NCBI GenBank assembly: GCA_017399225.1
Contig: JAFQEB010000035.1
Span: 1 to 56,274 of the forward strand
Source: Clostridia bacterium
Lineage (GTDB): Bacteria > Bacillota_A > Clostridia > Christensenellales > Aristaeellaceae
Reading direction: 5' to 3'
DNA: 56,274 bases
The translations under genes were made by a program, and so were the position numbers. The notes beneath the pieces are model-generated. The model made no database searches, was not told the DNA's origin, and was given only the letters and a program-made list of their open reading frames with translations. This document shows, in pieces, positions 16,404-25,100 of the stretch. How positions within the stretch are numbered: the first letter of the stretch is position 1; each line of letters begins with the position of its first letter.

Positions 16404-16432
16404 ATTGTACACGCATAAGGATTCCTTTGCAA
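16404..16432 (-). promoter_or_regulatory. sigma-A promoter of the papain-like/TIM-barrel operon
   Basis: -35 TTGCAA (16427-16432) and -10 TACAAT (16404-16409), 17-bp spacer, about 32 bp upstream of the start codon. Confidence 0.8.
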
Positions 16433-16460
16433 GCCTTGGAAGAAAAGTTTACGACTTTAT

Positions 16461-16488
16461 GAAAAAGCTGCCGGACTTGGCCGGCAGC
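16461..16488 (-). terminator. terminator after the CapA-fold gene
   Basis: An 8-bp stem GCTGCCGG/CCGGCAGC with a 6-nt loop is followed on the minus strand by TTTTTC, 5 bp past the stop codon. Confidence 0.9.
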
Positions 16489-16493
16489 ACAGG

Positions 16494-17879
16494 TTATTGA
16501 GGTGTTCTCAACGAAACGGGTGAATCACCAAGGGTGTTTTTCAGGTTCTCGAAGGCTCGCTTTGCAAAATCTGCCTGATCTTCGTCCATGCCGTCCGGCG
16601 CAGGCAGATCACTGGCAACAACGCGGTAGCGCTGCTGCCCATCCTGTTTGAAGCGCCAGATGTATGTAGGTGTGTAAGTAACACTGTCAAAGCCCAGCGC
16701 TTCGCCATCGTGGCTGAGGGTAACGTGAACCAGCATACCGGTCACATTGCCATTGCCGCGCTCTCCGTTCATCAGGCTGCCAAGGGACCAGATGCAGAGC
16801 GTCTTCCTGGCGGAGCCGTCTGAACTGGTGCTGGTAAGGAATTCAACTTCCCTCACCGCCTTTGTGCCGGCGCCGACAATGATATCAGCGCCTGCATCGG
16901 CAAGGGACTGCATGAAGCGGGTCATCTTTGAAGAAGTCGTGCTGAGGCTCTCCGAGCCGCTCCAGTTCAGCGAAACGACCACAACGTCAGCACCCTGCTT
17001 CCGCGCATCGGCAATGTCATCTGCGATGGCATAGATATCGCTGTCAGAGGCGGCGGCAGGGATCGCGTAGCTGCTGCCTGCAGACTTCATCTGCTTCTTG
17101 CCCGTACTGCTGATGCTGCGGGTGTAATGCAGATACGCAATTTTGACCTGATCGATCTCGAAGAAACGGATCGTGTCAGCATCCTCCTGCGATTCGTAAG
17201 CTCCGATGACAGAGAGACCACGCTTCTGTGCCTGGTTGAGCGTCGCCTGGAGACCGCTGCTGCCGTAATCATAAGCACGGCTGTAGCCCAGAGCAACGAC
17301 GTCGATATTGGCTATGGAGAGCATATCCCATATCGTCGCCGGGGCATTGGGGATCTGCTTTACATTGCGTGAAGGATCTGTGATTGTTTCAACGCTCACA
17401 AGGGTCAGGTCGCTATCAAGCTCCTCGGCGATCAGGGACAGGTTATCGGTAAAATCGTACTTGTCGCTATCAGCATAATAACCGGATTTGCGGATCAGAT
17501 CATCCGCGACGATGCTTCCGCCGAATGTCAGCGACACGGTGCCGCCCTGTTTGGGGGCCATGGGAACGGCAGGGGCGGGGGCGTCCGTTTGCTGCGCCGA
17601 CAATGCGGGCGTCATCTCAGGGAGCGCCTGTGTATTTTCGGGTAGGCTGGTGCCCTGGGGGCCGCTCTCAGCGAGGGCGATGGGGATTTCTTTCAGCGCA
17701 AGCTCAGGCAGGGCTCCGTTCAGATTTGTGGAGGACCGCATTGCACGATCCTCCATCAGAATATCAGCCGAGCCCATCAGCTTGGGCAGAACATAGCCGA
17801 GGCCGACCGCCACCAGGCATGTCAGTGCAAGCATGACGATCGTTCCCAGCGATACGCCGCGACGCACGTGGTTCTTCAA
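16494..17879 (-). CDS. membrane-anchored CapA-fold protein lacking metal ligands (pseudoenzyme)
   Basis: The 461-residue protein has an N-terminal membrane anchor (about residues 12-35), a Pro/Ala/Thr-rich linker and a CapA/PGA-cap domain from about residue 110. The fold is recognisable, but the ligand motifs are changed. GD at the first strand is GGS (LTFGGSIVADD). ANNHxxDYG is ALGYSRAYDYG. HWGxE is NWSGSE. GHHPHV is GAGTKAV. The other CapA in this window (43521-44582) keeps all of these. The protein therefore probably binds rather than cleaves. It is the last gene of the CNNM operon, after a 43-residue membrane protein. Confidence 0.8.
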   Translation of the reverse strand: MKNHVRRGVSLGTIVMLALTCLVAVGLGYVLPKLMGSADILMEDRAMRSSTNLNGALPELALKEIPIALAESGPQGTSLPENTQALPEMTPALSAQQTDAPAPAVPMAPKQGGTVSLTFGGSIVADDLIRKSGYYADSDKYDFTDNLSLIAEELDSDLTLVSVETITDPSRNVKQIPNAPATIWDMLSIANIDVVALGYSRAYDYGSSGLQATLNQAQKRGLSVIGAYESQEDADTIRFFEIDQVKIAYLHYTRSISSTGKKQMKSAGSSYAIPAAASDSDIYAIADDIADARKQGADVVVVSLNWSGSESLSTTSSKMTRFMQSLADAGADIIVGAGTKAVREVEFLTSTSSDGSARKTLCIWSLGSLMNGERGNGNVTGMLVHVTLSHDGEALGFDSVTYTPTYIWRFKQDGQQRYRVVASDLPAPDGMDEDQADFAKRAFENLKNTLGDSPVSLRTPQ

Positions 17880-17907
17880 GCTGCGTTCTCCCCTCTTGTA
17901 GATTTTA

Positions 17908-18039
17908 TCAGAAGATATTCAGCAGGCTGACCAGAGAAGTCAGCAGCAGGGCACCGACCAGCACGATGCAGACGATGCGCACGACCAGCTTCTTCTGTTC
18001 TTCCTTCTTGTTGTGCTTCTTTTCAACACGGTTGCTCAT
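17908..18039 (-). CDS. 43-residue single-pass membrane protein
   Basis: This short frame encodes a basic N-terminal stretch (SNRVEKKHNKKEEQKK) followed by one hydrophobic helix (LVVRIVCIVLVGALLLTSLV) and SLLNIF. GGAGG lies 7 nt before its ATG, the best evidence that it is translated. The layout resembles Prli42/DUF4044-type micro-proteins, which in Listeria tether the stressosome, but at this length that is only a resemblance in design. It lies 26 bp after the CNNM stop and 28 bp before the CapA-fold start, so the three form one operon. Confidence 0.7.
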   Translation of the reverse strand: MSNRVEKKHNKKEEQKKLVVRIVCIVLVGALLLTSLVSLLNIF

Positions 18040-18065
18040 GATAATGCCTCCATTCGATTTTGTGA

Positions 18066-19361
18066 TCAGGCTTCCTTTTCATCGGAAGACTGAGCGGGTT
18101 CCTTTTTCCAAATTCGGAGCTGAGTCACGCGGCGCTTCTCCATGCGGGTGACAATGCCGCGCAGCTCGTCGGTTTCGAACTTTGCGCCTTCAAAGGGAAT
18201 GATGCCTAGCACCTCGGCTGCAAGGCCGCCGACGGTTTCGGCATTGTAGATGTCCTCTACGCCAAGCATATCCAGCAGCTCGGCCAGCTCCATGCTGCCG
18301 TCAACCAGGCGGGAGCCGTCGTCCATCGTGACGAGCTCTTCGTCCACGTCGTCGTGCTCGTCGTAGATCTCGCCCACCAGCTCCTCCAGCACGTCCTCCA
18401 TGGTCACGATGCCTTCGGTTCCGCCGAATTCATCCAGAACGATCACAATGTGCGTCTTCTGTGACTGGAAGAGCTTCAGGAGCTTGGAAAGGGCCAGGGT
18501 CGTGGGCGCGTAGACCGGCTGCTGCATGATCTGAGTGATGTCGCCGCAGCCCTGATGCTTGTGCAGGTAATAGTCCTTTTCGTTGAGGATGCCGACGATA
18601 TGATCCATATCCTCATGATAGACCGGCAGGCGGGAATAGCCGCTGTTGCGGAACAGCTCGCCTACCTCCTCCATGGTCGCCGTATCCTCCACAGCAGTCA
18701 CGTCTACGCGGGGCGTCAGGATGGAATTGACGTCGCGGTCATCGCTGAACTCGATCACAGAACGGATCAGCTCGCCCTCATGGGCGTCGATGTCGCCCTC
18801 GCTCTGGGCTTCCTCCAGCATCGTCATGATCTCTTCCTCGATGAAGGATTCGCTCTCAGCAGGCTTAAAGATGCGATGCAGCAGCTTTTTCAGGCCAGCA
18901 AAGAGGGCATTGATCGGGGAAATAATGGTGCGGAGGAATCTCAGCGCCGGAGCAAAGGCCATCGCGAGGCGCTCAGGCGATTCCTTGGCGACGGTCTTGG
19001 GCGTCACTTCGCCGAAGATCAGCACAACAATCGTCATGACAGCCGTGGAAACAGGCGTAACAAGCCCCTGGTTATCCTTCAGGAGAATCAGAAAGAGGCT
19101 GGTAGCCAGCGAAGATGCAGCGATATTTACAATGTTGTTGCCGACCAGGATCGTGCTGAGCAGGCGATCATAGTCCTCAGCCAGTTCATACGCAAGCTTG
19201 GCGCGCTTGTTGCCGTTTTGCATCATGGTCTTGAGCTTGACCCGGTTGGCAGAGGTAAAGGCAGTTTCAGAGGAAGAGAAAAATGCGGACAGTGCTACAC
19301 ATATCAGTATAGCAATCAGCATCCAGATTTCAGACGACATGGAATCAAGCAGTCCTTTCAT
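18066..19361 (-). CDS. CNNM/HlyC-CorC family transporter with CBS domains
   Basis: The 431-residue protein has a DUF21 membrane domain (about 1-185; AFFSSSETAFTSANRVKLK and GEVTPKTVAKESPERLA). A CBS pair follows (about 205-325; LTPRVDVTAVEDTATMEE and VLDEFGGTEGIVTMEDVLEELVGEIYDE) and then the CorC/HlyC domain. Family members are tied to Mg2+ efflux or Na+-coupled Mg2+ transport; the CBS pair senses nucleotides. Start is ambiguous: ATG 19361 has no ribosome site, while ATG 19340 has AAAGGA 12 nt upstream. It heads an operon with the small membrane protein and CapA-fold protein, behind a structured leader. Confidence 0.88.
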   Translation of the reverse strand: MKGLLDSMSSEIWMLIAILICVALSAFFSSSETAFTSANRVKLKTMMQNGNKRAKLAYELAEDYDRLLSTILVGNNIVNIAASSLATSLFLILLKDNQGLVTPVSTAVMTIVVLIFGEVTPKTVAKESPERLAMAFAPALRFLRTIISPINALFAGLKKLLHRIFKPAESESFIEEEIMTMLEEAQSEGDIDAHEGELIRSVIEFSDDRDVNSILTPRVDVTAVEDTATMEEVGELFRNSGYSRLPVYHEDMDHIVGILNEKDYYLHKHQGCGDITQIMQQPVYAPTTLALSKLLKLFQSQKTHIVIVLDEFGGTEGIVTMEDVLEELVGEIYDEHDDVDEELVTMDDGSRLVDGSMELAELLDMLGVEDIYNAETVGGLAAEVLGIIPFEGAKFETDELRGIVTRMEKRRVTQLRIWKKEPAQSSDEKEA

Positions 19362-19490
19362 GGTTGAGGCGCGCCGAAAAACGCACCGGTACACCAGCCC
19401 GCGAGGTCATGACCGACCACGCAGGCACAGGACTACAGGGAGGCTGATCCACGAAGCCGTCACACTCCTTCCACAGGCTGAATTTGAATC
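19362..19490 (-). promoter_or_regulatory. long structured leader of the CNNM operon
   Basis: Roughly 130 nt separate the promoter from the start codon. Two hairpins are clear: 19398-19425 (6 bp outer CCTGCG/CGCGGG plus inner GGTC/GACC) and 19368-19387 (6 bp with a T-rich loop), the second ending just before the start codon. A further GGCT can pair with either of two AGCC sites. It is not recognised as a named riboswitch. Confidence 0.45.
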
Positions 19491-19497
19491 AACACAC

Positions 19498-19526
19498 ATT
19501 ATACCATGCAATGCAGCAAAAAGCAA
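19498..19526 (-). promoter_or_regulatory. sigma-A promoter of the CNNM operon
   Basis: -35 TTGCTT (19521-19526) and -10 TATAAT (19498-19503), 17-bp spacer. Confidence 0.75.
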
Positions 19527-19564
19527 ATCTTATTGATAAGAATCGCCGTTTCAAAAATATGGGC

Positions 19565-20779
19565 TCACCAGGGCGCAGTGCGACCATTCAGACCGGCAAG
19601 GATCCCGCTGCCAAAGGCAAACATCAGGTTATAGCCACCGCAGTCGCCGTCCACGTCCAGGATCTCTCCAGCGGCATGTATTCCCGGGAGGATTCTGGAT
19701 TCAAGGGTACAGGGATCAAACTGCTCACACGCCAGGCCGCCGGCGGTCACCTGGGCGCTTTCAAAGCCCTTGACGCCCTTGATCTTCAGCGTGAAGTCGG
19801 CAGCGCATTGCACAAGCCGATCGACGCTGTGTTTTGTGATCACAGCTGTATGCGGATCAATACCCGCTGCACGGAACAGCGCAAGGGAAATTTTCGGCAC
19901 ACACAGGCCGGTCAGCAGTTCAGTTGCCTCCCCCTCCGCTGCGCCGTCCCACAGCTTTATGCGCCGGAGGAGTTCAGCCTTCATCTCTTTCTGATCGGCA
20001 AAGCCCATTGCCTTGGACAGATCGATATGCAGTAGATCTCCCGGGGCGGCATACCTTGCACACTGCATCACACACACGCCGGTAACGCCGTAATCGGCGA
20101 ACAAAACCTCGCCCGCCTCCCGGTACTTTTCTGCGGTGCCGGAGGTAATCCTGACCTCACTGCGAACGCGGATCCCGCTCAGTCCGCGTATGGGCGCCGT
20201 GTCTGTGATGATCTGCGTCAGCGCGGGGCGTGGCTGAACGAGCCTGTGGCCCAGAGCGGTCATGACAGGCCAAAGGCTGCCGTCGCTGCCCAGCTTGGGC
20301 TGCGCACAGCCTCCGCCCGCCACGATGACACGCTGTGCAGTATAGCTATTCTCAGCTGTGCGGACGCACCACCCGTTCTGGACTTTGCTGACGTCCAGGA
20401 CGTGAGCGCCGGTCACCGTTTCCACGCGGAGCGCCCGCATGGCGTGCCTGAGCGTATCCAGCACAGAGGTCGCCGCGCCGCTGATGGGATAGACACGTCC
20501 GCCGTCCTCCTGGCGCATCCGCAGGCCGTGATGCTCCCAGAATCGCCGCTGTTCCTCTGCACCACAGTGGGTCAGAACAGCCCCGGCCAGTTTGTTGCCG
20601 CCAGGATAGCGCAGCGTACCGGTGTTCATCAGATTGCAGCGGCCGTTGCCGGTGGCGAGGATCTTTTTTCCGACACGATCCATTCGTTCAAGCACAGTCA
20701 CCCGATCTCCGCACGACGCGGCCGCGATGGCTGCTGCCATGCCTGCGGCTCCTCCGCCGATGATGATCACGCTGCTCAT
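19565..20779 (-). CDS. HI0933/YhiN-family FAD-dependent oxidoreductase
   Basis: The 404-residue flavoprotein starts with a Rossmann FAD site (VIIIGGGAAGMAAAIAAA), followed by GKKILATGNGRCNLMNT, the family signature. VIVAGGGCAQPKLGSDGSLWP and the C-terminal AGEILDVDGDCGGYNLMFAFGSG complete the FAD-binding elements. The family (BaiN-like in gut clostridia) includes enzymes acting on bile-acid intermediates, but most members have unknown substrates. Start 20779 is chosen because AGGAGG is 7 nt upstream; the ATG at 20785 is only 1 nt from that site. No redox partner genes flank it. Confidence 0.88.
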   Translation of the reverse strand: MSSVIIIGGGAAGMAAAIAAASCGDRVTVLERMDRVGKKILATGNGRCNLMNTGTLRYPGGNKLAGAVLTHCGAEEQRRFWEHHGLRMRQEDGGRVYPISGAATSVLDTLRHAMRALRVETVTGAHVLDVSKVQNGWCVRTAENSYTAQRVIVAGGGCAQPKLGSDGSLWPVMTALGHRLVQPRPALTQIITDTAPIRGLSGIRVRSEVRITSGTAEKYREAGEVLFADYGVTGVCVMQCARYAAPGDLLHIDLSKAMGFADQKEMKAELLRRIKLWDGAAEGEATELLTGLCVPKISLALFRAAGIDPHTAVITKHSVDRLVQCAADFTLKIKGVKGFESAQVTAGGLACEQFDPCTLESRILPGIHAAGEILDVDGDCGGYNLMFAFGSGILAGLNGRTAPW

Positions 20780-20809
20780 GCACATGCCTCCTGATTATCA
20801 GATGATGAT

Positions 20810-20838
20810 ATTATACATGGGATTTTCGTTTCTTGCAA
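20810..20838 (-). promoter_or_regulatory. sigma-A promoter of the HI0933 flavoprotein
   Basis: -35 TTGCAA (20833-20838) and -10 TATAAT (20810-20815), 17-bp spacer. Confidence 0.85.
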
Positions 20839-20843
20839 TCAAG

Positions 20844-20876
20844 AAAAGCAGCAGGGCGGTCAAGCGCTGCTGCGAA
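20844..20876 (-). terminator. terminator-like hairpin between divergent genes
   Basis: A stem GCAGCAG/CTGCTGC with a T-rich run on the minus strand lies between the divergent flavoprotein and tspO genes, where no minus-strand gene ends. It could block antisense transcription running into the flavoprotein promoter. Confidence 0.4.
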
Positions 20877-20946
20877 AGGCTGGTATTCACAAACAGCCCG
20901 AATGCGTGCTGTATCTTCTGCGTACACTACCAGCGAGGTGATGATG

Positions 20947-21432
20947 ATGGAAAAGGAAAATACCCGGAAGCCAACGTGGCGCTCCCTTGTTGTGCTGTGC
21001 GTTATAACCCTGGGTCTGGGAGGACTTGTGGGCTTCCTGACGCAAAGGGACTCGAGTTTTTACGAGGGGCTGAACAAGCCGGCCTTTGCGCCTCCGGGAT
21101 GGCTGTTTCCGGTTGCATGGGGGCTGCTCTATCTGGCAATGGCCACGGCAATGTGGTTTGTGCTGCGTGGTCAGGGCCGTGATCGCTTTATCCTGCTGGG
21201 GCTGTACTTTGCACAGCTGGCGGTGAATTTGATATGGCCCTATATCTTCTTTACCGCTCAGGCCCTGGGGCTTGCCTTTTTCTGGCTGATACTGCTCTGG
21301 CTGCTTGCAGGTATCATGCTCTGGCAGTTCTTTAAAGAAAGTGCTGTGGCTGGCTGGTTGCTGGTGCCCTATCAGTTATGGCTTACCTTTGCGGGGATCC
21401 TGAATTTCATTCTGGCAAGGATGAATCCGTAA
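20947..21432 (+). CDS. tspO: TspO/MBR-family translocator protein
   Basis: The 161-residue protein has five predicted membrane helices and the aromatic-rich TspO loop FYEGLNKPAFAPPGWLFPVAWGLLYLAMA. TspO proteins bind porphyrins and cholesterol-like ligands and are linked to tetrapyrrole handling and stress. Three tandem ATGs occur; 20947 lies 6 nt from GAGGTG and is chosen. Its last 26 bp overlap the 3' end of the convergent methyltransferase. No clear promoter was seen. Confidence 0.92.
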   Translation: MEKENTRKPTWRSLVVLCVITLGLGGLVGFLTQRDSSFYEGLNKPAFAPPGWLFPVAWGLLYLAMATAMWFVLRGQGRDRFILLGLYFAQLAVNLIWPYIFFTAQALGLAFFWLILLWLLAGIMLWQFFKESAVAGWLLVPYQLWLTFAGILNFILARMNP

Positions 21433-22195
21433 TGTGATAAATGCGCATGAGTTCAGGGGTCATGCTGCCGTCGGCCTGGTATACGATAAGCGGCGGCTCC
21501 GGATGCAGCATGGGTCTGGCGTCCTTGACAGCTTCGATCAGCACCAGATTGGCCGGTTTCTCAGCCGTGGGGTAAATCAGCCGGAAGCGCTTGGGCTCCA
21601 GCCTTGACGCTGAGAGAGCCGTCATGGCCTCCAGCATTCTGGGAGCCGGATAGATCATGGAAAAGCGTCCCTTTCCTTTCAGAAGACGGTATGCCATGCG
21701 ATACCATGCAGATAGTCCCTCCGGGGTTTGATGACGGGCGATGGAGAGCGCTGCATTTGGATTGAGCAGTGTCGATCCGGGAAGCCCGTAGGGCGGATTA
21801 CACACAATGGCGTCCAGGGAGCACGGTGGAAGCAAGCGGTCTGCCTGCTCCACGGGACAAGAATGGATTCTGATCCGGTCAGCAAGGCCGTTGAGATGGA
21901 CGCTGCGTGCGGCCATCTCCGCCATATCTTCCTGGAGTTCGAAGGCCTCAAAACAGACGCCACGATTTCGTCCTGCCAGGAGAAGCGGAAGGACCCCTGT
22001 GCCGGTACCGAAGTCGGCCACATGATCGCGGGGATTCACACGGGCGAAATCCGCCAGCAGGACGGCGTCCATTCCAAACCGGAAGCCGCCCTGCTTTTGT
22101 ATGATCCGCAGTCCGGACAGCTGCAAATCGTCCATGCGCTCGCCTTCCCAGATCAGTTCTCCGGCCCGATCAGTTCCAACTGGCTGGTCAGACAA
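21407..22195 (-). CDS. tRNA1(Val) (adenine-N6)-methyltransferase-like protein (YabB/TrmN6 group)
   Basis: The protein, 262 residues from TTG 22195, is a class I SAM-dependent methyltransferase. It has ERMDDLQLSGLRIIQKQGGFRFGMDAVLLADFA at the N-terminus (typical of Firmicutes YabB), the SAM loop VADFGTGTGVLPLLLA and the catalytic NPPY in DAIVCNPPYGLP, as in N6-adenine enzymes. The start is uncertain: TTG 22195 has GGAGG 7 nt upstream; ATG 22228 and ATG 22135 also fit, the last giving a protein that begins inside the conserved ERxDDL block. It overlaps the 3' end of the SpoIID gene, so the two are coupled. Confidence 0.82.
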   Translation of the reverse strand: MSDQPVGTDRAGELIWEGERMDDLQLSGLRIIQKQGGFRFGMDAVLLADFARVNPRDHVADFGTGTGVLPLLLAGRNRGVCFEAFELQEDMAEMAARSVHLNGLADRIRIHSCPVEQADRLLPPCSLDAIVCNPPYGLPGSTLLNPNAALSIARHQTPEGLSAWYRMAYRLLKGKGRFSMIYPAPRMLEAMTALSASRLEPKRFRLIYPTAEKPANLVLIEAVKDARPMLHPEPPLIVYQADGSMTPELMRIYHITDSSLPE

Positions 22196-25100
22196 TAGCC
22201 TTCCTCCCCTTCGTATGTGATCAGGCACCAGATATTGCCCTTCTGCAGCAGCGTGACGCGTGTGAGGTGCTGCAGCTCTGTGACTTCAGGCGCCTCAGTG
22301 GAGCACCATTCCCGGGTAAAGATGGAGCCATTTTCCTTGGCCTTTACGACGCCCTCCCAGCCGGTGACCTCTGTAAGGGTGTAATCCAGGAGCCGTGTAT
22401 CATCGGTGATGTGGGTCTCGGGCTTCTCTGAAGACAGATACCGGGTCGCGCAGTATCCCTTTGACTGACCGTACTGCACATAGCACCAATCGCCCAGGTT
22501 TTCAAGCAAGGTAACGACGCTGCCGCGCCTCATGCGCAGAAGCACAGTGCTGGAGGTGGTCGGCTTGTCTCGAAGGGCAAGCGGATCGATGGCTGTATTC
22601 ACATATCGCACACCGATGGCGCTGAGCGGCTCTGCATAGGTAATGTACTGAGAAAACACATATCCAGTCATGCCTTTGTAAAGGACGAAGCTCCAGGTTT
22701 CCCCCTCGTGAAGGACGGTAATGCTTTCAGCAGAGGCGATCTGCGTGTATATCTCCGCCTCTGTAGAGGCGGCAGAACGCAGGTTCACGCTTGTCACTGT
22801 GGAAGAGATCCAGGCAACGACGCCTTCCTTTTCCGCGTCTGGCTTGCCGTCGAAAGCCTCATCCGCAACCGGGGTGACGGCTGGTGTTATGGTCGGCGTC
22901 GGAGAGGATTCAGGCTCCTCCGGCTGCTCCGTGATGTGCAGCTGAGAAGTCAGCAGCCAGCCGCTCATGCCGTTATAGGCCACCTCGCACCAGGAACTTC
23001 CGATGGCGGTGACGGTGACCTCTGCGCCGGCGGGGATTGAACCCAGCAGCGTGCTGCCGGTATTGGGTTCTTCCCGGAGATGGGCGTCAAGGACGACGGT
23101 GGCCGGCTGGTTTGCTGGCTTAAAGGTGGGCACCGGCGTGGGGCTTGGCGTTGCCGTCGGTGTGGGCGTTGGCGTGGGTGTAGCGGAGGGAGTCGGCGAA
23201 GCGTTTTCCATATCCTGATAAAGCTGCAGGGTGCTGGTCAGCATATAGCCCGTCATGCCGACGTAGCTTACCTGCGTCCAAGTGTCGCCATAGCTGAGCA
23301 CCGTGACCGTTTGCTTCGGCGGGAGCATCAGCTGCATCGTGCTGTCCGTGCTGGGAGAAGTGTACAGGCCGGACAACTCCAGGGTGATCGCAGGGCTGCC
23401 AACAGGCACGTTGGTCGGTGTGGGAGACGGGGTGGCCGGTGACTGGCTGGGAGCATCCGTATCAAAGGACAGATACATTGTCATGACATAGCCTGTCAGG
23501 CTGCCCCAGCGGATCGCGCACCAGTCGCTGCCGTAGGAAGTCACAACGATCTGCGTTCCCTTGGGGATCTCTGCAATGATATCATAGGTCGTCGAGGGGC
23601 CGCTGCGTAGATTCAGCGTAGAAGCTTCAGAGGCGACAATTGCATATATTTCCTCTCCGGTAAGCGGAGGCGCGGTCGCGTCTGTACCAGTGGCGTTGAA
23701 ATCCAGCGCGCTGGTCAGCATATAGCCGGACACGCCGGCCGCCGAAACGCGGCACCAGCTGCCGTCGTTGCTGTAGACGGTGACCTGCGTACCATGATCC
23801 ACAAAGAGGATAATGGTGCCGTCGGTGGATGCAGTGCTTCTCAGCGGCGCGGAGCCGATCCCGCCGGGCAGGCTGACCATCGCTGTGGAGCCGCTGCCGG
23901 AAACACTCGCTGGATAGGTATTGCTGAGCGTCAGATAGCTGGTCATGCAATATCCGACCTGCTGGCCGTACTGCACCCTTGACCAGGTAGAACCATAATC
24001 AAGAATGACGACGATGCCGCCGCCAGGGATGGAGCCGATCACGTTGCCGGAATAGCTCCCGCTGTCACGCAGGTTGAGGGACGAGCTGCCGGTAACAGAA
24101 GCCCACTGCGTGATGTTGGTTGCGGAATGCCCGGAAGACTGGGGCGGCGTGCCTGTGATCACCAGATTCGAGGTCGGAACATATCCAACGATCTCGCCGT
24201 ACCGGATCAGCGTCCAGGATGCAGCATAATCCACCACGGACACGGACGTGCCGTTGGGAATGACCGTCAGCGTTTTGCCGGTATCGGAAGCCGTGTAGCG
24301 AAGGGGCAGGCTGTCCCCTACGCCAACGAGCTGTACCCGGGCATTTGCATCGCTTCCGGGGGCAATGGTCGCCGGCGCTTCCGTGCTGACGACCGGATCA
24401 TCCCCGGAACCTACAGATGGCAGGATCGTATGCGTAAAGGTATATTGAATGCGCTCGCAGCCCTCATAATAGAAGCCAAGGATCTGATCGTAGGTATAAC
24501 CCATGTTGGCCATCTGCTGGGCGCCGCGCTGGCTCATGCCGACGCCGTGTCCGTAACGGGTGATGGTGATCAGGAAATCCCCGTTCTCCCGGGTAACAGA
24601 CCACAGCTCATTCTTGGAGGAATTGATGGACAAGCCAAGAGCGCCCTCGAGCTCGTCAAAAATGCCGAAGGTCAGCGTTGCATTGCCGCCGGTCGACAGG
24701 GTGACACCGAAGTCAAGCTTCGTATAGAGACGGCTGGGTGCTGCGTATTTCGGGGTATGGGGCGTAATGCTGTTGATAGAGCGGATCGAAACGCCGCTGC
24801 CGTAGATGCCCTGCGCCCTGGAGGTCAGGAGGGATTTCAGGGTGCTGTTCTGGGAGGACGCATTGAAACTGCTGTACACGGTCAGCTTTCGCTTGTTGGT
24901 GCTGGGATTGGCAAGGTCAAAGGGATCATCCTTGACGCCGAGATAGGGATATAGCTTGGATCCCCATATGTTGGCCACCGCCTCGGTCTGACCGCCGTTG
25001 GAGGCGGTATAGTACGTTCCGGAAAGCTTGCCGTCATTCATGATGACGATGCCCCTGGTCGCGTCAACAGCCCGGGTCGCGTTGGTCTCGCTTCCCACAT

